NCBI GenBank assembly: GCA_013398275.1
Contig: VZSE01002355.1
Location: 119,958 to 183,957 of the forward strand
Reading direction: 5' to 3'
Source: Promerops cafer
Taxonomy: Eukaryota > Chordata > Aves > Passeriformes > Nectariniidae
DNA length: 64,000 nt
Positions 1 to 12,800 of the stretch are shown here, one piece after another. The position numbers were made by a program, and so were the translations under genes. Under the pieces are notes generated by a model. The model worked only from the letters and a program-made list of their open reading frames with translations, was not told where the DNA came from and ran no database searches. The stretch's first letter is position 1. Each line of letters starts with the position of its first letter.

Positions 1-97
1 ATTTGTCTACTGCAGAGCAATTATTAACATTGTGTACATGAAAATAATTTTTTTTGCAATTTTGGAAAGTTCATTATACTAGCAGTGACTCTAGGAG

Positions 98-170
98 TAA
101 GCCAGGGGTTGGACTTTGATGATCCTTGTTGGCCCTTTCCAACTTACAATGTGCTATGATTCTATAACTC
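98..170 (+). mobile_element. CR1 LINE 3' end fragment
   Basis: The segment reads through the typical last part of an avian CR1 element: a 'ggttggactttgatgatcc' block, a 'ggccctttccaac' block and a terminal 'gctatgattctat' block, in that order. CR1 copies in birds are usually 5'-truncated and end in this octamer-like tail rather than in poly(A). Only about 70 bases remain, so it is an inactive stub. Recognised from memory of the family, not by a search. Confidence 0.85.
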
Positions 171-3100
171 TAAGTATGAGGATTTTTTTTTAATCAAGCA
201 GCTCAACCATTTTAGCCTATTAAATACAGCTTAAGGAATATTTGCTCTCTATCCTACCTATAATGCCTTTTAGTTTGGCTACGAGCCTCCTCAATGTGAT
301 GGCTGAGAATTAACAAGAGCTTAACAGTAAATCTACTCTTCCCCTACAGACTCTTGAATCCAGGAGTGCTTTTCTGAATCAAGATCATTCAACAGTTCTT
401 CTGTAAACTCTGTTTTTAAGACTATCATGCTGCCGTGGTTAGTTGGTTGCAACATAGCTTTAAATCACATTGCTATGAAAATGAGACTCTTTGTATAGAT
501 GTTTTAAAAAAGGTCAAGGTTTTTAAAAACTGAAAGAGAGTATTCCCTTCCTGACCATTAAAAGAGAAGTCTTTAAGGGAACGTTAAAGAGCAGACAGGA
601 AGGACTTTCTGGATATCAGAGGCCTCCCTTAAGGCCTCAGTTTGCAAACTAGAAATTAAGTCTTTTTAAAAAGTTTTGACATAAGTACTAAATCTGAGTA
701 ACTCTTTTGGGAATCCTGGAGTTATCTTAACAGGAAATTACAGCTTATTGTATTTTAATAGCATGTTGTTAGTTTGCCATTCTTGAAAAGGCTGAAAATC
801 AATTCTTTCTTTGTCTTTAATATCCACATTTGGAAAATTTATTTTGTAGCAATACTATTTGAGGTATTTTTGGATAAAGTTTCAGTGGAGCAAAATTTGC
901 ATTTTCTTCTACTAGGAAAGGCAGGCACCCTGGAAAAGGCTTGCATTGTGCCCATTTCAGCACAGGCTCATACATTTTATCAGAGAGACCAGGAAAACAA
1001 ACCTATTCTTGAAGTGGTTCTGATGCATCATTAAAAAGACAGTGTTTCCCATCTCCTGGCATTGTACTCTGCCCTCTAAGGAGAAGTTATAGAGTTACAA
1101 AAACCAGACAAGAACCAGGATTCTGCAAAGGATTGGATTTCATTTTTTCCCTCCTTACTTTTGTTAGTAAGTCCTGGGTATATACAGAAGCATTTGACTT
1201 GTGAGATAACAGGCATTTCCTAAGTCCATCTGTTTTTGTCATTTGAAGCATCTGACTCTATTATTACAGGAGCTTGCCAATAAAATAGCCCACAATGAGC
1301 TTTTATAACTTCTTCAAACCCAAACTTTTTCAAACTAACAAAAGCATTAATAGCGATCAAAAGCTTTCATTAAATTTGCACAAAGAAAAATAAAAATATA
1401 AAACATAAAACTTTTAATTCAAAATTTCAGCATTATATGCTTGGCAAATTCTCATAATAGCAGAACATTAAACCCTATTAAACACTTTCACTCTTTTGAC
1501 AAAAACTGCATTATAGGTGAGTAAGTAAATAAAATCAGTTGAATTTTTTTGACAGCCTGAGTTCCTTCTATAATTGTCTTCATTTTATCATGTCCCTGAG
1601 GGTAAACACTGGGTCTGCATGTGCTAAGTAGGAGTTGCAGTGTGTTATGTCTTCACCTTTGAGGCTTTAATGGGAGACTTAACACATACACACTTCTGCT
1701 GATAAACAATTAACTGTGTGCTGGTGTCAGCTTGTCTTGTTAGAAATCTTGCAACACAATACCACAGAAAGAGGAATATATATGTATAAAAGAGGAATGA
1801 ACTGCTTTTATTGAATGGCAGTCAAAATCCACATAATTTACTTTACCTAGCAACTTTTCTGAATTACAAGAAATCACATTTTATTCTTATTATATGCCCA
1901 CAACAGGGGTTGAGAGAGAAGTTGATTAAACTTGTTATACTGCAAGACATAAAGGCATTTCTTTTCAGTCATGTGAGAAAAATCACACAACACAAATTAT
2001 TTGAAACAGGTTTAAAAATGTTTGGTAACACATGGGGAACATAGTTTTTCATGTTTGACAAGGACACTGGTAGACTGCAAGACAACAGCCAGTGAGATTG
2101 TATCCTATCCTAAAGCTTGTAATGGAGCTCCTTAATCCCATTAATGTTTTTATTGCTCACATTAGCAATTAACATGAGTTCCTGTCCCTTAGGGATGGTA
2201 GATTTGGCTATGTTGCACTAACCAGCACAGTTCTTAAGAGAAGTCAATTCCACCATTTAATTTTTTATCCAGTATTCCAATTTCTAAAGCATAAGTCTAC
2301 AGTCATATTTGTTTTCTCTATTTTTAGTCCTAAAAATGCTAAAAATGTACAGTATTTATAGATGGTTTCACATGTATATTCAAAACTCGTTTACTAGAAA
2401 TAGGTTTATGGTTGAAACTTCAGGTCAGAAGACCTTAACAGAACATCTATTGTACAACTATCACAAACTGACAGGAGTCAGTAGACAGCTAACAGTCTTC
2501 CTAACTTCTCTGAAACATTTATATTTTGCATAAACTAGACATGAAATTCAGGGTCCTGACCACTAATGTAACTTTTCCTATACTCTCTGGATTTTCAGAA
2601 AAATATATTTATGTACAAAATCTCTCTGTTAATATACAGCCTTAATACAGTTAATATACTCACATTCTGTGTAAACAGCAGCTGAAGTAAAGGGAAAGTA
2701 CCACTTTTCTTCTGCCAAAAACCAGAAGGAAATTCCCAGCTTCTGTTCTGTTCTTTGCTATGGCAACCTACTCCTGGAAGAAGAGTCACCAGGAGGGAGA
2801 ATCTCTGTTGGGATAACAGTAAAACTAAGCAGTATTTGAAGATTTTTTAGTTCTCTCCCATTTTGATTTCATGTATCAGGAGGCTGTGAAAACAAAGTTG
2901 TTGCAGCTGGCACTCCTCTAACTCCTTTTTGTACAGAAAAAGCCCTTCTATCCTTCCTTTTCTCATCTGACTTCCCCTTTCTTTAGGGATTTATACATTT
3001 TTCTTGAATTCATTGCACAAATTGCTTTCTCCTCCTCTGTCCAAGATAAGAAGCTGCAATGAAGTTCAATCCTCTGAGCATTCTTGAGTCACTGCTCAAG

Positions 3101-5884
3101 GACAGAAGAAACTCCAGAAAAGTTAGGAAAATAGTAGGGGAAGAGCATGAATGAAGAAAATTTATGAAAAGGGACAGCAGAGAAGGACAATAGGACATAA
3201 TGGTAAAAATATTAACCTTTACTTATAGCAAGTTTCAGGATTACTGTTATCATATTCCATAGCACTAATATAGAGACAGGGAAAAAGAAAAGAGTGAACA
3301 CTGAGCGAAAGAGCAAGTCAAAATTAGAGAGGGAGATAAAGCCAAGGAACCATGGTAGCAGAAAGAGAAAAAGAACTGTTAGTCGTTAGAATTGAAAAAC
3401 AAAGTTGAAGACAGAAGAAGACAGAAGGAAATTAAATAAGATTGATAAGATGGAAGAAAAATATATTATTGTAAAGAAAGCCTTAAAATATAATATTAAA
3501 ATAAAACTCAAATAACTTAACTTAGCTGCCAAGGGTTATGACTGCACAGGGGAAGAAGGAAACTAGACTGATCACATGGAATGATTATGAATGCAAGAGC
3601 TCCTCACATTCAGATGCAATGAGGAGGCAACAAACGCAAGCTGAAGAAGGGATTTTCTCTTGCAGATTACATTGCCAACACTGATCTGTTCCATGTGTTT
3701 TGTCCAGCAGCAGCAGCTGAGGCCTAAATGCATGCTTGACCATTTGACATTGCTCATTTCAGTACTTAATAAAGTCACTTTCTGTGGAAAGAGATGCTGC
3801 AGTTTTGCTCTATTTAAAATTCTTTCTTTTTTCCCCTTAAGTTCCTAAGCTTTTCCTAAGCAAGAAACAACTCACCTGTCAATGAAGAATAAGATCAAAT
3901 TACTGATTTTAATCTTTTTAAAATTAGTTATATTTGTACCTGTGTTACAGAGAAGCCTAAAAGCCCCAGTCAGCTTCGGCTTGCTGCTCAGTGCTGTTGA
4001 CACCATATAAAGGTATGGATCCAGGTCAGAGCTGGCACCTAGCCATCCAGTTTGGAACACAAACAGTGTGATCTTGCATCTGCTCCCCAAGGACCACACA
4101 GACATTCTCTGGGTAATTTAGAAATTGGGACCTCCAAAATTTCTGGCCGTCTTCCTGAGCACTTGGTCATCTTTCTCTAGAAAAATGTTTTCTGCATGAT
4201 ATATGTGTGCCTAGAAGGAATTTAGGATAAAGAGCAGTGAACAACTGAGGCACTGTGTATGCCAAAAAGATTCACCAGTGCATACCCACTACCAGATTTC
4301 TACCAGTCTGCATCTTTATTTTTTCATTTGTTTAAATTATTTTAAGGCACCTCAGACACTTAAATCTTATTTGAAGTCTCAACTAAAAGGCACTATAATA
4401 AGGGTGCAAAGGGTGATGGTGTCAAAGAAAGGAAAATTATCTTGATTAATCTTCATTAAGTGCAGCATTTTAACATAAGATAGGCAACAAAATTCAGACA
4501 ATGAATTACTTAAGTAGTAAGTTACTTAACTTCCTATCTTTTAAAGCTTCACAAAGGTTCCCTGAGCATTTAGAAGTGCAGGTGTGTTTAACCCACTCCT
4601 CAAAACTAAGTTCAGCTCTTTTTCTGACCAATTATCTCAGAACTCTCAATTCTGCTGATTTCAGTAATTTCTTCTGACTGAAGACGCACCACTTAAATTA
4701 CTTAAATATTGTTCATCTGGGGGAAAAAAAACAATTTCTTTTACTTTTTTTCCTGATGCTGAGCTTCTTGAATGACTAATAATTCTTTGTTTCACGTTGT
4801 TTATCAGCATGATTTCTGGATTATGACTCTGCGCACACAGACACACACACACATTCACAACTATTTTCTTTGTTTTCACATTCTGAGTATTCTTGGTTTT
4901 CCCAATAAAATACAAAGCTGTGCTGTGGGAAAAAAAAAAAAATAGGTGAAGTTACATGAAGCAGACGGAATAGATGTTTCCAGCAAGACAAACTATGTGA
5001 AAGGAGTGAATGAAGCTAAAGAACAATGTACTGCACTGTTCCCCAGTACCAAGTATGGAAAACACCTCACAAATACTGGTTGTAAGTGTAAACATGAGTT
5101 GTCCAAGGAAAAGAGAAAAATTGGCCAGAAAAACAGTAGGTACTTTTAATAGGTACTTTATTTGAATTTCTGTGTTTTGAAATCAACCTAAGATTTTGAT
5201 GTATGAATGACTTATAAATTCAGTGGAAGAAAAATCTTTACCCTAAGGCATTACAATTGTTTTGTTATATGTGAACTAGTTTTCCTGAAGTTGTCTAGTA
5301 TATTTTTAAATTTAGATAGGGCTAGTGTAAGATACACAGATATACTCCATAGTAATTCTTCCTTTTGCATGTAGCTAAAAACTGACCTTTCAGTTCACTA
5401 GCACAAATTTCCTTGAAATACCTGGCAGGCAAAGCCCAGCTTCCATCTTGGTTGTACACTTCAAAACAACAGTTTGACCATTACAAATCCACCAAGTATT
5501 AAAACATACCATTCTACATACAGAGCTGTTTTCCTTTCAAATGCAGATTATAATTAGCTGAAGCCTCCTCTCTGCTCTACCTGAGCATAAAGAGTCATGC
5601 TAGCTGTGTGTGGAAGTACATATAGTTAGGTACAGATGATATACTCATTTCTTGGTTCTCACACTGGCAAAAAGCTGTTATAAGACAAACAGGACAGTTA
5701 TCCCCAGAGAGACAAAAAATGCTGGGCAGCAGCTTGACATGACATATTCTACATCTTGTGAGCGGTGACTTAATTAAAACTACCAAGATTGTCTGAATAT
5801 CTGTGTTTTGCTTTGAAAATAAGAAGAATTACATACAGGACATTTTTTTTCTTGTACAAAGGCAGCAGTTGAGAAATTTGCCAC

Positions 5885-5938
5885 ACTCTCAGTTATTAAT
5901 GTGAGCATGAAGTTAGGTCGGCCACACCAACTGAGAGT
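5885..5938. repeat. Inverted repeat, 10-base arms, 34-base loop
   Basis: ACTCTCAGTT at 5885-5894 is matched exactly by its reverse complement AACTGAGAGT at 5929-5938. Pairing does not extend beyond the arms. It could be a chance hairpin or the trace of a small transposon; no target-site duplication was seen. Confidence 0.6.
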
Positions 5939-7230
5939 ATGACCTGCAAAACCACAGCTACATTAGCTACCCTGAAGGGAATTCTATTTCATTCACAGTG
6001 ACATGCTTGGGCTTACCTTATATTCACTTTCATCAAGGAAGAGACAATCACTTGAATTTAAATTTTTTCATTTTTTTAATGGGGTTAAGAGCAATCCTCT
6101 ACAATTTACCTTTGTGGACAGCAGTACATGGACTTTGGACTCTCCAGAGAGATAAGGATCCAGAGGGAGTGTACTCCATCCTCAGGAAAGCTGGTTTTGA
6201 AGGTCTATTACTGGGACTCCAGAATCAGTAATGCACAAAATAGTCCCCTACTACTCATGGAAATAATGATGCAAAATAATTTCCAGAGAACCCCATAACT
6301 CTGAGTCACTGATAAGATATTCACTATCTCTGTCACAGTCCCTTTTGCTTTTCAGGCCTATTCCATGTTTCAAATACTTGATCATATTTCCTACTATTAC
6401 TGCCTTTAAATAGCAATAATCCTGTCTGCAATAATGCTAATCATTAAATAAATGAACAGCTAAGTTATAATGTGATACTGTCCTTTTTTATTTTGCTTTG
6501 CCTTTCCAGGACTCTGCAGACTACAGCCATTTGCAACAGGTCTTCTCAGGACCTTGTCTTACAAAAGACAAAACGTTCTGGCCCTAATCCAGGAAAGCAC
6601 TTAGATACATATTGACATTTAAGTAGATGAGTGGCCTTAGTGAGGTCAATTGGACTACTTACTTGTGTAAAGCTAAACCTGTCCTGAAATATTCTATTCG
6701 ATGGACACAGACTATTCAACACTTTGAATGATTGAACCCCTTGCAAGATCATATGCAATTACTATTATTACACAAATATTTTATGTGATAATAATTGCCT
6801 TCCAGATTATTTGAAATATGCAAGTTTGTATTCGGTGAATAATTAATGTATCAAATTTCAATCCAACCCCATGTAAAAGGTACACAATTACTTGCAGTAA
6901 ATATAAGGTGTTTCTAATTGACGTTTTGTTTTCCTGCAGTGTTTTCGTGTGTTGAGATTGCAAGGATAGGCCATACTAGGGTCTGAGTGTGACCCCAAAC
7001 CTGCCCCACAGAGCATGGCCAAGTCTCTGTCACCCCTCATTTGCTCTCTGGCAAACACTTACAGCAAGGGTAGTTCCTGCATCTCTGTGAGGGAGTGGGT
7101 TTTGTAAAACAAGGCAAATGACCAGACCTCAAAACTGCCAGCATTTTGGAAGGAAAAATAACATGAAGATACCCTGGCACTATGTTGCCTCTCCAGTCAT
7201 AAACTAGTACTGCAGCATGGAAGCTGAATG

Positions 7231-7254
7231 TTTATATATAAACATATATATATA
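7231..7254. repeat. AT-rich simple repeat
   Basis: A short run of TA dinucleotides broken once by 'aaaca'. Ordinary microsatellite-like sequence. Confidence 0.7.
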
Positions 7255-8280
7255 ATCCAGCAAGTCCATTTTTTAATGACGTAAGACATATCTCAGACTT
7301 TGTTTTTTTTCTTCCTTTGTAGAGACTGAATGGCTGTCTGCCCTCATTACCAATGTATATTTCCTAAGTAGCATCATTAACAGAAATTCACAAAATATGA
7401 GATTTTGTCATCACTTTCTTGGAGGCACCAAGCATGGAAAAGAAAGAGAATACACCTTTTATGATGTTTCACAGGAAACAGCTCTGTGTGGCACTTACAG
7501 GCCTCGCCAAAATAGGGACGGGTCTGTAAATGGTTTCTGCTGGGACATACTGAGAGCAAGGCTTTGAGATCTCAGTGAACCACTCTACTAGGAGGAAATA
7601 ATTATTTTAAAAGGGACATGATCACAGAGTCAGAACAACAGAGTTTATCTTATAGCTTCCTCCAGACTTCTGTCAAATAACTTAGATTAACTTTAGAAAA
7701 AAATTCCAAGGCTTTCTATTAGAGCTAAACTTCTTCATGGTCCTGAAATGTATACAGTACTTATATAAGTAAACAGGAAATATTAACTGGTGAGATCCTA
7801 ATAAAAAATTTTCTACTGCTTGTCTATTTGTATTTTTTATGATATTCAAATTGTTCTAGAAGAGGAAATGTGAAAAACTAACACACCAATATGAAGGATA
7901 TCTTCTTCTTTATGCTTTCATCATACTGTCCATGAGCTCTCTGCCATCAGCAGAATGCCACAGAAGGTTATAAGGGAGGAGTTAATCTCTGACCTTAATT
8001 TTTCCAGTAGCTAGTAATCAGAGAAGTGATCAACATCCAGAGGTGTGCAACTCCTCCTTCTTAGAATTCTGATGTTCACGTGAAGTAAAACCCTACTCCA
8101 CAGGTAAAGCCAAAGACGTTTACAAAGCTTCTGAGTTTAAGTAGCTGCCAGAAAAAACTAAAAGTTACATTCAATTCTATCCAAAAGAACACCTTGAAAT
8201 TTGAAGGCCGTCCCCAGTCACACTTGGGCTACACAACCCTTTTTGCTTCTCGAAGCTCTGTTGTAAATCTTGCAGCAATA

Positions 8281-8352
8281 AACGGCCTGGCAGCGCTTCC
8301 TGCTCGCTCTGCGGCGAGGAAGGGCCGCGCGAAGACCGTCTGCCCCGACGCT
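8281..8352. other. Small CpG-rich patch
   Basis: About eleven CpG dinucleotides fall in roughly 70 bases, against a surrounding sequence that is AT-rich and CpG-poor. Open frames cross it on both strands (plus about 8194-8457; minus about 8177-8395 and 8218-8445), so frame alone does not say which strand, if any, is coding. On the minus strand a pyrimidine-rich 'ctgcttctgaccag' immediately precedes the patch and could be a splice acceptor; a frame behind it runs to a stop at about 8177. It may be a small exon, a methylation-free regulatory element or a remnant of a GC-rich repeat. No product is recognised. Confidence 0.4.
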
Positions 8353-8399
8353 GGTCAGAAGCAGGAAGCCAGGGAGGCACCAGGGAACAACACAATAAC

Positions 8400-9817
8400 C
8401 CAGAGTCTTGAAACCCTCACCAGCACTTTGTCTGGGCTTGGCCAAAGGTTAAACTAGCTCCTCTGAGCTCGTCTCTTCTGCCTTGATTTTATGCTGACTT
8501 TCTATTGCTTGTAAAACAGGAAGCAACGGCCAGACTGAACTCCAGCGAAGATATTTTCTGGGTTTGTTTTGTGATTATTTGTTTGACTCAGCAAATCTAC
8601 TGTCTGTTAGTTGTTTGTATTATGACACCTAGGAGTTTGCTAATTCAGAAACTATCAGAGCATTTTGGCTTTGAAAATATGTCCATGATCATTCACGGTT
8701 CATAAGAATATCAGTTCAAAACACTTCTGCATATTTGTTTTGTTACAACACTATCAGTGTGCTATTCTAAGGAGAACACACCTTCAAAAAGTATTCAAGA
8801 ATGCATGTGAAGGAAAAAGGAACATTTCTCTTTCTGAAGTACACAAGTTGTAAACATGGCTTGAAAAAATAAACTTGGTCATTAAATTCCAACACAAGAA
8901 AATATCCTGCTGGGCTTTTTGATGTGAAAAAAATGTACAAAACCCTATGAGAACCTTGACCGAAACTCCTCTTCGAATCTACCTGGAACAAATACCAGTT
9001 TCATAAGTCTTCTACTCAAGTGTGTGCAGTTGAGCTTTCTCTTTCTCTTTTTCTATCAGTGTTTCCAAAGTGCCTCCCTCTCACTGGTTACCAGGCAACA
9101 GAACAATATTGCTCTGCATGCACATCCAGCAATAAATGACATTACACTGTATTTTTACAGAGTTTCTCAAAGAAAATAAAGATGTCCTGAAATACTGTCT
9201 TGTGAGATAAATAGCTACTGCCCAGAAGTCATTTAAATGCTTAAAATGCTGGGGTTTTTCTTCATAGAAAGGCAGAGATTGAAAAAAAAACAAACCACTT
9301 CTCTAATAGAGGAGCTCCCATCCAAAATGAATTTATAATGCTAAAATAGACCACACACTAAAAGAAAGCTGCTTCAGTTGGTATTTCAAACAATTAACAG
9401 CCTTTTAGGTTCTACAGCCACTTGCATAAACCTTTATCTACAATCAAAGCAAGACTAATGAGGCAGCAAGAGACATCAAGTTAAAGTACTTTCAGTGTCC
9501 TAAAGACTAAAATGCTGCCTGTATGACAAAGCTCTTTTTTCCTGTTTTGTTTCCTGGTTTGATGTCAATAAAACTCAAGAAAGTTTAGCCATTTACCAAA
9601 AAATCTTTGGTTTTGATAGTAGTTATTAAAGATGGGCCCAGATCAAACCAAACCCCACACCTTCTCTTAACTTAAATAATCACTAAGAGGGAGGGATGGT
9701 TTGCAGCCCTTCATCTGCAATCAAAATGCATTTAAGAAAGGTCTGACTCTAGATCCTGACCAAAGTAACTCTAGATTGTTTTCTGTAGTTTTGATTCCGT
9801 TTCAAATTTCACATTGT
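8400..9817. other. Unassigned non-coding stretch
   Basis: AT-rich DNA without convincing exons or recognised repeats. Confidence 0.5.
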
Positions 9818-9845
9818 AGGTCACATAAAGGTCACCTTTAGGTCA
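9818..9845 (+). promoter_or_regulatory. Triple DR5 nuclear-receptor-like element
   Basis: Three exact AGGTCA hexamers lie in the same orientation at 9818-9823, 9829-9834 and 9840-9845. Both spacers are exactly five bases (cataa and ccttt), giving an 11-base period. Direct repeats of AGGTCA-like half-sites with a 5-base spacer are the classical binding arrangement for RAR/RXR heterodimers, the retinoic acid receptors. The motif geometry is seen directly; binding or enhancer function is inference. No promoter or gene start is evident close by, so if functional it would be a distal element. Confidence 0.5.
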
Positions 9846-12800
9846 AATTCACCTTTCTGTAACACTAAGATAAGAAACTGAAGGCTTTTGCAGATTTTTC
9901 ACTCCCAAAACAAGGGGGTAATCGTTAATTGTAAAAAAATAACCCATGTAATCCTACCAGAACATGAAATGTACTGAATTCTTAATCCGTAATTCTTAAA
10001 TGCAAAGGTATGCACTGGTACCAGAGAATAGCCCCCACAGGTGTATTACACAAATATATTTCAAAACCATGTAAAGGGTGAAATCTCAGAATAGTCATCG
10101 GCCTATTTTTTTGATTCTGCAGTGGTCAAATTACATCATTTTCTAAGACAGTTTTTATTTAAATTTACACGGAAAACTTCCATTTTTGTTACATTTCTCT
10201 TAGACTGGGTTTTGTTTGCTTGGCTTAAATGTTAAATTGTAATTGATTAATGTTTTCAGACTAGATAAAAATCTGTTCCCAGAATGATTTGACACATGAC
10301 CTTCAGGACAGACAGAGCATTGGGATATATATGACACCTGAAAAATAGTTCCATTCCCTGCTGTTGTTGATTTAGTAGTGGTATAGAGTTACTTGCTAGA
10401 TAACAGCAGAAAGATTTGTGGTTTACTTTCTTGGATCCAGGAAAACACAGTACAGCAAAATGATGAATTCTCAGCTTGTCTCGATAACATAAATAGCATT
10501 GCTCTATGCATACATTTGACTCTTTATTTACTCTGAAAGTCAGCAGAAATGAGCATTGAGTCTGTACTATAAACACCTCAGTTCTGTTTCTAGCTCCTGC
10601 AGGAGGAACCAAATGCAAACATAGGATTAACTTATTTACAGGAAGGCTGGAGTGTTAGCTGGCGAGTGCCTGTAGTGGGAATATTATGCCTTGGTCAAAA
10701 GAAAGACTCCAGTCTGCACTGAAATATAAATAGCAATCACAAGAACTAACACCTCAAGGCATGACCTGGCTCGTAGTTTACTGACATTTCTTGTATGCCA
10801 GTCCTTCCCCACACAGAGCTTGTTTTAACTGAACAAAAATTATTATCATCTTATTTTACAGTTCATAAAATCCAGTACACTCAAGAGTACTTGCTGAGAC
10901 TTCTATGAAGTCCCCAAGCAGTAGGCAACAGCATGTTTTCTCTGGAGAAGAAAGCAAACAACTATATCAGTTGGGATGAGAGTGAGTGATAAGATGACAT
11001 GTCTAGAGAAATCAGTTACATCCTTTATGTGTTCATTCTAACAGTTGACTTTATTCATAGAAAGTTTTTATAAAAATGTTCTAGTCACACAGCAAAGGGG
11101 AGATGGTGGCCTCTGCACTCTTCTGAAGCCAACTTCATTTTTCATCTTATTAAAATTATATTTGACTAGTCCTACTATATAACGGGGAAGAAAAAACATA
11201 TTTAAAAGTGAGTAATTTTTTTGGTATGTTGTCAATGATGAGAAACAATATTTGCATATTGAGTCCCTTTCCACATATACAGGCACACAGCTTGCAATCC
11301 AATTACTTTAAGCTAAGCTAAATGAAAAACTAGACTGTGCTATCTCCTAAAATCCAATCAATAGCCACTGTAAGGATCAATCATCTAAAAAAATATTGAT
11401 TGCTCATGTAACAACCTGTACTTTCCATTACACAATAAATACAATTGTAGATCAATATTTGCCAGATGTCCATTTATAAACCAAACATTCTGGCTATGGT
11501 GTTTGTCCTTAGCCTTGCAAAAAGTGCCCGTCCTTACATTTAATTTTAACATCCCCTGATGTGCTGCAGTATTCCACCAACAGCATCTCCCAGAAACCTC
11601 ATTATCTTCCTTTTCCAAACTTAGTGAGAGAGTTACTTTCCATGGCTTTTATTACTCTGTTGGTAACATTGTACAAATCAGCCTTCATCATTTTGACAGT
11701 AGAGTTATTTGGAAAAGGGCGAGAGGAAAATGCCTGACCTAGTAATGAGGGGGAATACTTTATCTTTGAAGATAGCTGACTATCAAGACTAACACACTGG
11801 ACAAGCAAGCAAGATTCTCATTTGCACCTGTTTTATTAATGGATCTCCTGAAAGCAATCACCCCTTCTTTTTTTCTAGTGAAAGGCTGAACAATAGAAAA
11901 AAGCAGCTGTTACAATCCCACTGCTACTCCCCCAAACAGCTTTGAGGCACTGAATTTGTTGAGCACAGAAGTTTTCCCACCTCGTAGCTGTGGATGGCCC
12001 GGGCACAGGGCACTCAGAGCTGCAGCACTGACTGAGGCTGCAGTGGTGGGGCAGAGGGGCAGCGGTGGCACTGCCAACCAGATTTGTCTCCTCCGAGTCC
12101 TGCAATGAGAACTCGGAAAGCACCGGGACACTTTGCATCTGAAAGAGGAGCTGGATTTTGTGTTGTCAGAGAGGGAGAGAAGGTTTAAATAGGTAATTTT
12201 TAGAGACTGTCAAAACTGAAAAGTGTAAACATTGTTAACATCTCTTTAAAATTCTGGCAGGGAATGAAAGCCACCTGGATGTGTGCCATCCCCCAGTTGC
12301 AAAACCGTTTAGCAAACCATATGCTGCCCTAGAAGACAGGTCCTAGACAGATCTTTGCTGATGGCTTTGGGAGCAGCAGCCAGTAGCCATTGCCCAATCC
12401 CTGCAGCACCACTGTGTTTCCTCTTTCTGCAGCAGCCTTTGCGAGATGGGTCCTAGAGACAGCTGGGGAAAGTATGCACGCTTCTCTTCTCAGCCTTGTG
12501 CAGTGCCTCTCTCCATCTACATCCATGTAGAAGGGATTCAAACATCCTTCTGATTTACCTGTGGTTACTAAATAGAGCCTAAAGCTCCTTTGCTTTTGAT
12601 TTTGCACTCTGTGGTTCTAGAGAAAACAGTTCCCCTTTATCAATATAATTCTGCACTAATTTTATGGGCGTCTGTAGTTCTTTGTCAGTGAGAAATGGAT
12701 GTAAGTGATTTCAGTCAGACATTAGGATTTTTCGCAAGTTTTCTGCCGCTTAGAAAAAAAAATCTGATTTAATAACTGCAATGTAGATGGTTTTAACATG

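Larger units (their letters stand above)
171..8176. other. Unassigned non-coding stretch
   Basis: AT-rich DNA with only short open frames (none above about 90 codons) and no recognisable protein. It holds a short CA-rich run (about 4832-4853), an AT dinucleotide-rich run (about 7231-7254) and a perfect 10-base inverted repeat at 5885-5894/5929-5938. Isolated splice-like sequences occur (for example acceptors near 3660, 6510 and 6940) but none opens into a convincing exon. It may be intergenic or intronic to the gene whose possible last exon lies at 14.85 kb. Confidence 0.5.

Noticed and set aside
4946..5149. Plus-strand frame with a donor-like 'gtaagt' inside
   Set aside because: The upstream acceptor candidate is preceded by an A-run rather than pyrimidines, so splicing is not supported.
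10256..10618. 120-codon minus-strand frame
   Set aside because: Composition is not protein-like and there are no supporting splice or start signals.
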